Positions 1-7,023 of a stretch of 14,682 nucleotides of DNA are shown in pieces (positions within the stretch are counted from its first letter, which is position 1; each line of letters starts with the position of its first letter). The translations under genes and the position numbers were made by a program. The DNA is from an uncultured Limnohabitans sp. (GTDB lineage: Bacteria > Pseudomonadota > Gammaproteobacteria > Burkholderiales > Burkholderiaceae_C): positions 1 through 14,682 of the forward strand of contig CALEYZ010000114.1 in the NCBI GenBank assembly GCA_937928195.1, read 5' to 3'. The notes under the pieces were generated by a model. The model saw nothing but the letters and a program-made list of their open reading frames with translations, was not told the origin of the DNA and made no database searches.

Positions 1-1201
1 TCTTGTCCTTGGCCTTCTCGAAGTCCTGCATCTCGACCACGCGGGCGTTGCGGCGAGCGGCCATGAGGGCGGCTTCGTTGCAGAGGTTGGCCAAATCGGC
101 ACCGCTCATGCCAGGTGTTCCGCGGGCAATGACGCCAGGGTTCATGTCTTGGCCGATTGGGATTTTGCGCATGTGCACAGCCAAGATTTGCTCGCGGCCG
201 CGAATGTCCGGCAAAGTGACATACACCTGGCGGTCAAAACGACCTGGGCGCAACAAGGCAGCATCCAAGATGTCGGGGCGATTGGTGGCCGCCACCACAA
301 TGACACCTAGGTTGGTTTCAAAGCCATCCATCTCGACCAACATTTGGTTGAGGGTTTGTTCGCGTTCGTCATTGCCGCCGCCAAGGCCAGCACCACGTTG
401 ACGACCCACGGCATCAATCTCGTCCACAAAAATAATGCACGGTGCATTTTTCTTGGCGTTCTCGAACATGTCGCGAACACGAGCCGCGCCCACACCCACA
501 AACATTTCAACGAAGTCAGAGCCGGAGATGCTGAAGAAAGGCACTTTGGCTTCGCCGGCAATGCTCTTGGCCAACAAAGTTTTGCCGGTACCAGGAGGTC
601 CCACCAGCAACAAACCGCGAGGAATGCGGCCACCCAATTTTTGAAAACGTTGAGGGTCCTTCAAGAAGTCGACGACTTCCTTCACTTCTTCTTTGGCTTC
701 GTCGCAACCGGCCACATCGGCAAAGGTCACTTGGTTGGCATTTTCGTCCAACATGCGCGCTTTGCTTTTGCCAAAGCTGAACGCACCACCTTTGCCTCCG
801 CCCTGCATTTGCCGCATGAAATAAATCCACACACCAATGAGCAGTAGCATCGGTCCCCAACTGACCAGTAAGCTCATGAGAATAGAGCCTTCTTCGCGGG
901 GTTTGACATCGAACTTCACACCGTTGGCAATGAGATCACCCACCAAGCCGCGGTCCAAGTAGGTGGCCGTGGTTTTGATGCGGCGATCGTCGGTGGTCGT
1001 GGCCACAATTTCAGTGCCGCCCTGACCTTCTTGGATGGTGGCTGTTTTGATGCGGTTGCTGCGAACTTCTTCTAGAAAGTCGGAGTAACCCAAATAGCCA
1101 GACCCCGCACCTGTGCGGTTGTCAAATTGTTTGAATACGGTGAACAGCACCATGCCTATCACCAGCCATACGGCAATCTTGGAAAACCAGGGGTTGTTCA
1201 A
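1..1201 (-). CDS. ftsH: ATP-dependent zinc metalloprotease FtsH, 3' end outside the window
   Basis: Membrane-anchored AAA+ protease that extracts and degrades membrane proteins and some cytoplasmic regulators. About 400 residues are visible. There is a transmembrane segment near residues 6-24, a periplasmic domain, and a second transmembrane segment near 105-129. The AAA module follows: Walker A GPPGTGKT at 201-208 (K207), Walker B IIFVDEID with D260/E261, and the second region of homology with arginine fingers around RPGRFDR (319-324). The zinc motif HEXXH and the protease domain lie beyond the left edge, so proteolytic competence cannot be judged. The start is TTG at 1201: the protein then opens MNNPWFSK as in relatives, a Shine-Dalgarno lies 6 nt upstream, and an in-frame TAG 39 nt upstream leaves no ATG or GTG alternative. 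It follows rlmE by 128 bases, the usual order. In E. coli FtsH degrades LpxC and so controls lipid A flux, a functional tie to the lpx genes here that I infer only. Confidence 0.97.
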   Translation of the reverse strand, partial: MNNPWFSKIAVWLVIGMVLFTVFKQFDNRTGAGSGYLGYSDFLEEVRSNRIKTATIQEGQGGTEIVATTTDDRRIKTTATYLDRGLVGDLIANGVKFDVKPREEGSILMSLLVSWGPMLLLIGVWIYFMRQMQGGGKGGAFSFGKSKARMLDENANQVTFADVAGCDEAKEEVKEVVDFLKDPQRFQKLGGRIPRGLLLVGPPGTGKTLLAKSIAGEAKVPFFSISGSDFVEMFVGVGAARVRDMFENAKKNAPCIIFVDEIDAVGRQRGAGLGGGNDEREQTLNQMLVEMDGFETNLGVIVVAATNRPDILDAALLRPGRFDRQVYVTLPDIRGREQILAVHMRKIPIGQDMNPGVIARGTPGMSGADLANLCNEAALMAARRNARVVEMQDFEKAKDK

Positions 1202-1207
1202 GAAGAG

Positions 1208-1212
1208 CTCCC
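1208..1212 (-). promoter_or_regulatory. Shine-Dalgarno site deciding the ftsH TTG start
   Basis: GGGAG on the minus strand, 6 nt before TTG at 1201. An ATG at 1214-1212 overlaps this site but is in another frame and reaches a stop after about 30 codons, so it is not the ftsH start. Confidence 0.75.
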
Positions 1213-1270
1213 ATTTAACGTCGAATTGACGATCATTCTAGGCTTTTGAAAGTACGGATCCCTTAATTTC

Positions 1271-1297
1271 CCTTGACTTAGCCTTAAAAGTCCAAGG
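1271..1297 (-). other. Imperfect hairpin in the rlmE-ftsH spacer
   Basis: Within the 128-base spacer (1202-1329) the arms 1271-1279 and 1288-1297 are complementary over 9 pairs with one bulged base, and the loop is 8 nt. No T-run follows on either strand, so it is not a standard intrinsic terminator. It could be an RNA processing or attenuation structure, or chance. I saw no convincing sigma-70 or heat-shock promoter for ftsH in the rest of the spacer. Confidence 0.35.
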
Positions 1298-1329
1298 AAA
1301 TTTGCATCAGACAGTTTCCGTCTTGAGAC

Positions 1330-2001
1330 TCAAAGTGCGACAGGTCTGTTTTTGGGTTCAATGCCCACCAAGAACTGCTCAGACGATTTGTCGCGTGAGG
1401 CCTTTGGTTTGATGGGTTTGACCACCTTGAAAGAGTCTTTGAAAAGCTTGACCAATTGGCTGTAGCCACTGCCATGAAAGACCTTGACCACCAGAGCCCC
1501 CTGGGGTTTGAGGTGCATTTGAGCAAATTCAACAGCCAACTCAATCAGGTGCGAAATTCGGGCGGCATCGACCGAGTCAATGCCCGACAAATTGGGGGCC
1601 ATGTCGGAAACCACAACATCCACCGGACGATCGCCCACAATTTCTTGCAATTGGGCCAAGACATCTGCGTCCGTAAAGTCGCCTTGAATGAAGTGCACCC
1701 CTTCAACCGGCTCCATGGGCAGCAAGTCCACAGCCAGAATGGTGCCATTCAAGTCACCAACGGCCGCCCCCTGCGGAGACAGGCGACGTCGCACGTACTG
1801 GCTCCAGGCACCAGGCGCTGAGCCCAAGTCCACGACCAAATTCCCAGGCTTGATCAGCCCAAAGGTTTCGTCAATTTCCTTCAATTTGTAAGCCGCCCTC
1901 GCCCGATAGCCCTCTTTTTTGGCCAATTTGACGTAGGGGTCATTGACGTGGTCGTTCAACCACGACTTATTGACTTTTTTACTTTTGGTTTTTACTTTCA
2001 T
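1330..2001 (-). CDS. rlmE: 23S rRNA 2'-O-ribose U2552 methyltransferase RlmE (RrmJ/FtsJ)
   Basis: Methylates the 2'-OH of U2552 in the A-loop of 23S rRNA on the 50S subunit, using S-adenosylmethionine; a late, heat-shock-linked ribosome assembly step in E. coli. The 223-residue protein has a basic N-terminal tail, the SAM-binding loop VDLGSAPGAWSQ (58-68 region), and a complete K-D-K-E catalytic tetrad at K39, D133, K173 and E208, matching E. coli K38/D124/K164/E199. E. coli RlmE is 209 residues; the extra length is mainly an insertion near residues 75-90. ATG at 2001 has GGAAG 5 nt upstream. It is divergent from yhbY across 31 bases and lies upstream of ftsH, as in E. coli and many proteobacteria. 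Confidence 0.97.
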   Translation of the reverse strand: MKVKTKSKKVNKSWLNDHVNDPYVKLAKKEGYRARAAYKLKEIDETFGLIKPGNLVVDLGSAPGAWSQYVRRRLSPQGAAVGDLNGTILAVDLLPMEPVEGVHFIQGDFTDADVLAQLQEIVGDRPVDVVVSDMAPNLSGIDSVDAARISHLIELAVEFAQMHLKPQGALVVKVFHGSGYSQLVKLFKDSFKVVKPIKPKASRDKSSEQFLVGIEPKNRPVAL

Positions 2002-2020
2002 GTTCTTCCATTCAAGCAGG

Positions 2021-2027
2021 GATAATA
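2021..2027. promoter_or_regulatory. Possible shared, near-symmetric -10 element between rlmE and yhbY
   Basis: Only 31 bases separate the two divergent start codons. The heptamer here reads GATAAT toward yhbY and TATTAT (5 of 6 matches to TATAAT) toward rlmE. Toward rlmE it would give a leader of about 15 nt that still contains the GGAAG ribosome site. Toward yhbY the predicted start would fall on the ATG itself, a leaderless transcript. No good -35 is seen in either direction. An alternative yhbY promoter is TTGACT at 1970-1975 with TACTTT at 1993-1998 (17-base spacing) inside rlmE. Confidence 0.3.
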
Positions 2028-2032
2028 GCGCT

Positions 2033-2506
2033 ATGCCTCAAATTCAATTGACTCCCGCTCAACGCAAGGTTCACAGAGCCGAAGCGCACCACCTCGATCC
2101 CGTTGTCATGATTGGCAACGATGGCCTCACGCCTGCCGTTGTCAAGGAAACTGACGCGGCCCTCAAGGCCCACGGCTTGATCAAAATTCGTGTTCTGGGA
2201 GACGACCGCGTCGCCCGCGAAGCCATGTTCAACCAGCTGGCCGAAGACCTCAGCGCAGCCCCTATTCAGCACATTGGCAAATTGTTGGTGCTCTGGCGCC
2301 CAGTGCCTGAAAAGGAAAAAACAGTGTCTGAAGATCGCATGGCTGGACCACGCGATTTTAAGGTGTTGAAGTACAGCAGCCGAGGCGGTCAACGCCCGGA
2401 AGTTAAAACTTTGCGCGTCCTGGGCAACCAACGACTCACCTCTGGCGGCCAAGTCAAGCGCGCCAAGGTCAAACAAAAATCGATCAAAAAGCGCAATCAG
2501 GCCTAA
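2033..2506 (+). CDS. yhbY: YhbY-family (CRM domain) ribosome-associated RNA-binding protein
   Basis: Small RNA-binding protein of the CRS1/YhbY (CRM) family, which in E. coli associates with pre-50S particles. The 157 residues comprise the CRM domain at about 1-95, with the GxxG loop as GNDG at 28-31 and the typical segment ending in LVLWRP. A strongly basic, probably disordered tail follows, ending KQKSIKKRNQA. E. coli YhbY is about 97 residues, so the tail is an addition. ATG at 2033 is chosen because the protein then starts MPQIQLTPAQR as relatives do; a start at 1943 would run into rlmE. The ribosome site is weak (AGGG about 12 nt upstream). The stop lies 3 bases before the next gene. Confidence 0.93.
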   Translation: MPQIQLTPAQRKVHRAEAHHLDPVVMIGNDGLTPAVVKETDAALKAHGLIKIRVLGDDRVAREAMFNQLAEDLSAAPIQHIGKLLVLWRPVPEKEKTVSEDRMAGPRDFKVLKYSSRGGQRPEVKTLRVLGNQRLTSGGQVKRAKVKQKSIKKRNQA

Positions 2507-2509
2507 GCC

Positions 2510-3250
2510 ATGACCGAGAAGTCCGCTCAACGTCACATCATTTGCATGAAATGGGGCACCAAGTACGGCCCCGAATATGTCAATCGTTTGTACGCCATGG
2601 TGCGAAGGCACCTCACAGGTGATTTCAACATGGTGTGTCTCACAGACGATGCCAAAGGTATTCGCAGCGAGGTTCAATGCTTGCCAATACCTGCGTTGGA
2701 ATTGCCTGCTGGCATTCCCGAACGTGGATGGACCAAGCTGGCTTCTTTCACGCAAGACCTTCATGGTTTGCGCGGTACGGCTTTGTTTTTGGACGTCGAT
2801 GTGGTCATCGTCGGCAGCATGGATGGCTTCTTCGAAGTGCCTGGCGACTTCATGATCATTCATGATTACAAGCGCCCTTGGCGAATCACGGGTAACTCTT
2901 CTGTGTACAGATATGAGTTGGGCGCACATCCCGATGTTCTCGAATATTTCCGCAACAACTTTGACAGCATTCGCAAACAGTTCCGAAACGAGCAGGCGTA
3001 TTTGTCAGACTTTTTGCATCGCCAGGGCAAACTGGCTTACTGGCCCTCAGCGTGGTGCCCCAGCTTCAAGTACCACAGCATTCCGTCTTGGCCCACCAAC
3101 TACTGGACAGCGCCCGCCATTCCCAAAGATGCGCGCATTGTGATCTTTCATGGTGAGTGCAATCCACCCGATGCGCTGGCAGGCAAGCGCAATCGAAAAT
3201 TCAGATTCATCCAACCAGCCCTCTGGGTGGCTGAACATTGGAAAGAATAA
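2510..3250 (+). CDS. Putative GT-A fold glycosyltransferase, substrate unknown
   Basis: I do not recognise a characterised ortholog. The 246-residue, soluble-looking protein resembles GT-A, GT8-like glycosyltransferases. It has a hydrophobic strand leading into a DxD metal/nucleotide-sugar motif, FLDVDVVI at 93-100 (D95, D97). An NSSVYRY segment at 129-135 follows, then an EQAYLSDF helix at 161-168, reminiscent of the acidic D/E-Q motif of GT8. A late FHGECNPPDA at 213-222 recalls the HxxGxxKPW metal-binding motif. There is no signal peptide or transmembrane segment, so cytoplasmic action on a sugar-nucleotide donor is inferred. It starts 3 bases after the yhbY stop, with an AGG about 9 nt upstream, and is probably co-transcribed with yhbY. 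It ends at the terminator shared with greA. M13 at 2546 is a less likely start. Confidence 0.75.
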   Translation: MTEKSAQRHIICMKWGTKYGPEYVNRLYAMVRRHLTGDFNMVCLTDDAKGIRSEVQCLPIPALELPAGIPERGWTKLASFTQDLHGLRGTALFLDVDVVIVGSMDGFFEVPGDFMIIHDYKRPWRITGNSSVYRYELGAHPDVLEYFRNNFDSIRKQFRNEQAYLSDFLHRQGKLAYWPSAWCPSFKYHSIPSWPTNYWTAPAIPKDARIVIFHGECNPPDALAGKRNRKFRFIQPALWVAEHWKE

Positions 3251-3280
3251 AAAAAGGCGTTCAAATTGAACGCCTTTTTT
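3249..3280. terminator. Bidirectional intrinsic terminator between the glycosyltransferase gene and greA
   Basis: A perfect inverted repeat GGCGTTCAA (3256-3264) / TTGAACGCC (3266-3274) is flanked by an A-run on the left (3249-3255) and a T-run on the right (3275-3280). Either strand therefore gives a GC-based stem followed by U6-U7. The innermost pairs cannot close, so the working loop is 3-5 nt. It sits between convergent genes and overlaps the end of the glycosyltransferase TAA stop. Confidence 0.93.
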
Positions 3281-3299
3281 GCGGATGCTGAAGTGGTTT

Positions 3300-3776
3300 T
3301 TAGATGTAAGACACAGCCACAATTTCGTAGCGCTTCTCACCACCCGGTGCTTGCACCACGGCCACATCACCCTCTTCTTTGCCAATGAGTGCACGCGCAA
3401 TGGGACTGCTGATGTTGATCAATCCCAATTTGAGATCGGCTTCGTCTTCACCGACGATTTGGTACTTGACCACATCGCCCGTGCTTTCCTCTTCCAACTC
3501 AACCGTGGCACCAAAAACCACACGTCCTCCTGCATCAACCGATGCAGGGTCGATGATTTGCGCAGCAGACAATTTGCCTTCCACTTCTTGAATGCGACCT
3601 TCCACAAAACCTTGACGGTCTTTGGCCGCTTCGTATTCAGCGTTCTCACTCAAGTCGCCTTGTGCCCGAGCTTCGGCAATGGCATTGATCACTGAGGGAC
3701 GCTCCACCGTTTTCAACTGATGGAGTTCTGCCTTCAGCTTCTCTGCGCCGCGAAGGGTAATAGGAATAGTAGCCAA
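3300..3776 (-). CDS. greA: Transcription elongation factor GreA
   Basis: Enters the secondary channel of RNA polymerase and stimulates cleavage of backtracked RNA. The 158 residues match the family length. The N-terminal antiparallel coiled coil (about 1-75) carries the acidic tip ARAQGDLSENAEY with D41 and E44 at the same numbers as E. coli GreA. The C-terminal FKBP-like domain contains ISSPIARALIGKEEGD (122-137). The start is TTG at 3776: it gives MATIPITLRG, the usual opening, and lies 8 nt after a GGAG site; no ATG is available. The gap to carB upstream is 21 bases, so it is the last gene of the carAB operon. The gene ends just before the bidirectional terminator. Confidence 0.97.
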   Translation of the reverse strand: MATIPITLRGAEKLKAELHQLKTVERPSVINAIAEARAQGDLSENAEYEAAKDRQGFVEGRIQEVEGKLSAAQIIDPASVDAGGRVVFGATVELEEESTGDVVKYQIVGEDEADLKLGLINISSPIARALIGKEEGDVAVVQAPGGEKRYEIVAVSYI

Positions 3777-3784
3777 CTCAATGT

Positions 3785-3788
3785 CTCC
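3785..3788 (-). promoter_or_regulatory. Shine-Dalgarno site deciding the greA TTG start
   Basis: GGAG on the minus strand, 8 nt before TTG at 3776-3774, inside the 21-base carB-greA gap. The only other in-frame possibility is an ATT two codons upstream. Confidence 0.65.
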
Positions 3789-3797
3789 AAACTTCTT

Positions 3798-6700
3798 TTA
3801 AGCGGTCAACATGGCATGCATTTCTTGAACAGAAATGACATCCAGTTTGTCCATGTACTTCATGCCTTCAACAGCCGCTTCTGCGCCTGCAATGGTCGTG
3901 AATGTTGTGACACGCGCCAGCAAGGCTGATGTGCGAATGACACGTGAATCGGCAATGGCATTGCGACGCTCCTCCACCGTGTTGATGACCAAAGAAATCT
4001 CATTGTTTTTGATCATGTCCACGATGTGCGGACGGCCTTCTGTGACTTTGTTCACGGGCTGGACAGGCACACCTTCTGCCGCAATGGCCGCTGCAGTGCC
4101 TTTGGTAGCAAAGAGCTGAAAGCCCAATGACACCAACTCACGTGCAATTTTGACGGCACGCGGTTTGTCGCCATTTTTAACCGTCAAGAAGACTTTGCCT
4201 TCACGTGGCAACTTGGTGCCCGCACCCATTTGGCTCTTCACAAAAGCTTCGCCAAATGTTTTGCCCACGCCCATCACCTCACCTGTGGACTTCATTTCTG
4301 GGCCCAAGATGGTGTCAACGCCAGGGAACTTCACAAAGGGGAACACCGCTTCTTTCACGCTGAAATAAGGGGGTGTGACTTCCTTGGTGATGCCTTGCGA
4401 TGCCAATGACTGGCCCGCCATGCAACGTGCCGCCACTTTTGCCAACTGAATACCAGTGGCTTTGGACACATAAGGCACCGTGCGGGAAGCACGAGGGTTC
4501 ACTTCCAACACATAGATGACATCTTTGCCATCCACATGCTGAATGGCGAACTGCACATTCATCAAACCCACCACGTTCAACGCACCGGCCATGGCCGCTG
4601 ATTGACGTTTGAGTTCGTTCACGGTGGCTGCGCTCAAGCTGTAGGGTGGCAAGGAACAGGCGGAGTCACCGCTGTGCACACCGGCTTGCTCAATGTGTTC
4701 CATGACGCCGCCAATGAAGGTTTTACCTTCGGGGTCGCGCAGGCAATCAACGTCGCACTCAATGGCGTCGTTCAAGAAGCGATCGAGCAGCACGGGGGAA
4801 TCATTGCTAACCTTCACCGCTTCGCGCATATAGCGTTCCAGGTCACGTTGCTCGTGCACGATTTCCATGGCGCGACCGCCCAGCACGTAGCTGGGGCGAA
4901 CCACCAAGGGGTAACCCAAAGCAGCGGCTTTTTCCAACGCTTCTGGTTCGGTGCGCGCTGTGGCATTGGGTGGCTGACGCAAGCCCAATTCGTGCAACAA
5001 CTTCTGGAAACGCTCGCGATCTTCAGCCGCGTCAATCATGTCAGGGCTGGTACCAATGATGGGTACGCCAGCCGCTTCCAGACCCAAGGCCAACTTCAAA
5101 GGCGTTTGACCACCGTATTGAACGATCACGCCTGTTGGCTTTTCTTTGTCCACGATTTCGAGCACATCTTCTAAGGTGAGCGGCTCAAAATACAAACGGT
5201 CAGAGGTGTCGTAGTCAGTTGAAACCGTTTCGGGGTTGCAGTTGACCATGATGGTTTCGTAGCCGTCTTCGCGCATGGCCAAAGCGGCGTGCACGCAGCA
5301 ATAGTCAAACTCAATGCCTTGACCAATTCGGTTCGGACCGCCACCCAAGACCATGATCTTTTTGTTGGTGGTGGGTTCTGCTTCGCACTCATCTTCATAA
5401 GTGGAATACATGTAAGCCGTGTCCGTTGAGAACTCAGCGGCACAAGTGTCCACGCGTTTGTAAACGGGGCGAACATTCATGGCGTGGCGCTGAGCGCGCA
5501 CTTCGTGTTCAGTTGTTTTGAGCAACTTGGCCAGGCGACGGTCTGAGAAACCTTTTTTCTTCAAAGCGCGCAACTCGTCGGCTGTGATGGCTTTCAAGTT
5601 GGTGGTTTCCAACTCGAGTTCAATCTTGACGATGTCTTCAATTTGCACCAAGAACCAACGGTCGATTTTGGTGAGTTCAAAAACCTCATCAACACTCAGG
5701 CCCATGGCGAATGCATCGCCGACATACCAAATGCGATCAGGACCTGGTTCGCCCAATTCTTTTTCAAGAACTTCGCGGTCTTGTGTTTTTTCATTCAGAC
5801 CATCGACGCCCACTTCCAAACCGCGCAAGGCTTTTTGGAAGGATTCTTGGAACGTACGGCCCATGGCCATCACCTCGCCCACCGACTTCATCTGTGTGGT
5901 GAGGCGGCTGTCGGCTGTGGGGAATTTTTCGAAAGCGAAACGTGGAATCTTGGTCACCACGTAATCGATGCTGGGCTCGAAACTGGCGGGTGTGGCACCG
6001 CCTGTAATTTCGTTGCGCAACTCATCGAGCGTGTAACCCACGGCCAATTTGGCTGCCACTTTGGCAATGGGGAAGCCCGTGGCTTTAGAAGCCAACGCAG
6101 AGGAACGAGACACACGAGGGTTCATCTCAATGACCACCATGCGGCCGTCTTTGGGATTGATGGAGAACTGAACATTAGAGCCACCGGTGTCGACACCAAT
6201 TTCACGCAGCACAGCCAAGCTGGCATTGCGCATGATTTGGTATTCTTTGTCCGTCAATGTTTGTGCAGGCGCAACCGTGATGGAGTCGCCAGTGTGCACA
6301 CCCATAGGATCCAAATTTTCAATGGAGCAGATGATGATGCAGTTGTCCGCCTTGTCGCGAACCACTTCCATCTCGTACTCCTTCCAACCAAGCAATGACT
6401 CCTCAATGAGAAGTTCATTGGTAGGAGAAGCTTCCAAACCACGCTTGCAAATGGTCTCGAATTCTTCTGGGTTGTAGGCAATACCACCGCCTGTGCCGCC
6501 CAATGTAAAGCTGGGGCGAATGACCGTTGGGAAACCCATTTCGCGCTGAACCGCCCAAGCTTCTTCCATGCTGTGTGCAATGCCAGAGCGCGCAGAGCCC
6601 AGACCAATTTTGGTCATGGCATCTTTGAACTTCAAGCGGTCTTCCGCTTTGTCGATGGCTTCGGGGGTGGCGCCAATCAACTCTACTTTGTACTTGTCGA

Positions 6701-7022
6701 GCACGCCGTGGTGCCACAAATCGAGCGCACAGTTGAGCGCTGTTTGGCCGCCCATGGTGGGCAGAATGGCATCGGGGCGCTCTTTGGCAATGATCTTCTC
6801 GACCGTTTGCCAAGTGATGGGTTCAATGTAGGTGACGTCCGCAGTGGCGGGGTCGGTCATGATCGTGGCAGGGTTGCTGTTGATCAAAATGACTTTGTAG
6901 CCCTCTTCGCGCAAAGCTTTACAAGCTTGCACACCAGAGTAGTCGAACTCACAGGCCTGGCCAATGATGATGGGGCCAGCGCCAATGATGAGAATGCTTT
7001 TAAGGTCGGTCCGCTTTGGCAT
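3798..7022 (-). CDS. carB: Carbamoyl-phosphate synthase large subunit CarB
   Basis: Uses ammonia delivered from CarA, bicarbonate and two ATP to make carbamoyl phosphate for pyrimidine and arginine synthesis. At 1074 residues it is essentially the E. coli length (1073). Two homologous ATP-grasp halves are visible. The first begins at ILIIGAGPIIIGQ (10-22) with the metal-binding VIEMNPRVSRSSA at 297-309. The second begins at KIMVLGGGPNRIGQG (555-569) with the parallel VLEVNPRASRT at 838-848. An oligomerisation domain lies between (about 405-550). The C-terminal MGS-like allosteric domain (about 940-1074) keeps K953, T973, T976 and K992, which match E. coli K954, T974, T977 and K993 of the UMP/IMP site. 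UMP feedback is therefore likely. ATG at 7022 is one base after the carA stop (TAA-C-ATG), indicating translational coupling. Confidence 0.98.
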   Translation of the reverse strand: MPKRTDLKSILIIGAGPIIIGQACEFDYSGVQACKALREEGYKVILINSNPATIMTDPATADVTYIEPITWQTVEKIIAKERPDAILPTMGGQTALNCALDLWHHGVLDKYKVELIGATPEAIDKAEDRLKFKDAMTKIGLGSARSGIAHSMEEAWAVQREMGFPTVIRPSFTLGGTGGGIAYNPEEFETICKRGLEASPTNELLIEESLLGWKEYEMEVVRDKADNCIIICSIENLDPMGVHTGDSITVAPAQTLTDKEYQIMRNASLAVLREIGVDTGGSNVQFSINPKDGRMVVIEMNPRVSRSSALASKATGFPIAKVAAKLAVGYTLDELRNEITGGATPASFEPSIDYVVTKIPRFAFEKFPTADSRLTTQMKSVGEVMAMGRTFQESFQKALRGLEVGVDGLNEKTQDREVLEKELGEPGPDRIWYVGDAFAMGLSVDEVFELTKIDRWFLVQIEDIVKIELELETTNLKAITADELRALKKKGFSDRRLAKLLKTTEHEVRAQRHAMNVRPVYKRVDTCAAEFSTDTAYMYSTYEDECEAEPTTNKKIMVLGGGPNRIGQGIEFDYCCVHAALAMREDGYETIMVNCNPETVSTDYDTSDRLYFEPLTLEDVLEIVDKEKPTGVIVQYGGQTPLKLALGLEAAGVPIIGTSPDMIDAAEDRERFQKLLHELGLRQPPNATARTEPEALEKAAALGYPLVVRPSYVLGGRAMEIVHEQRDLERYMREAVKVSNDSPVLLDRFLNDAIECDVDCLRDPEGKTFIGGVMEHIEQAGVHSGDSACSLPPYSLSAATVNELKRQSAAMAGALNVVGLMNVQFAIQHVDGKDVIYVLEVNPRASRTVPYVSKATGIQLAKVAARCMAGQSLASQGITKEVTPPYFSVKEAVFPFVKFPGVDTILGPEMKSTGEVMGVGKTFGEAFVKSQMGAGTKLPREGKVFLTVKNGDKPRAVKIARELVSLGFQLFATKGTAAAIAAEGVPVQPVNKVTEGRPHIVDMIKNNEISLVINTVEERRNAIADSRVIRTSALLARVTTFTTIAGAEAAVEGMKYMDKLDVISVQEMHAMLTA

Positions 7023-7023
7023 G

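Noticed and set aside
1943..2032. Upstream extension of yhbY to an ATG at 1943
   Set aside because: It would add 30 residues overlapping the start of rlmE on the other strand; family members begin at the ATG at 2033.
2012..2929. A 305-codon open frame on the minus strand opposite yhbY and the glycosyltransferase gene
   Set aside because: It is antisense to two genes with clear family motifs, its translation is rich in His/Arg/Ala without any recognisable domain, and it would overlap the rlmE-yhbY promoter region.
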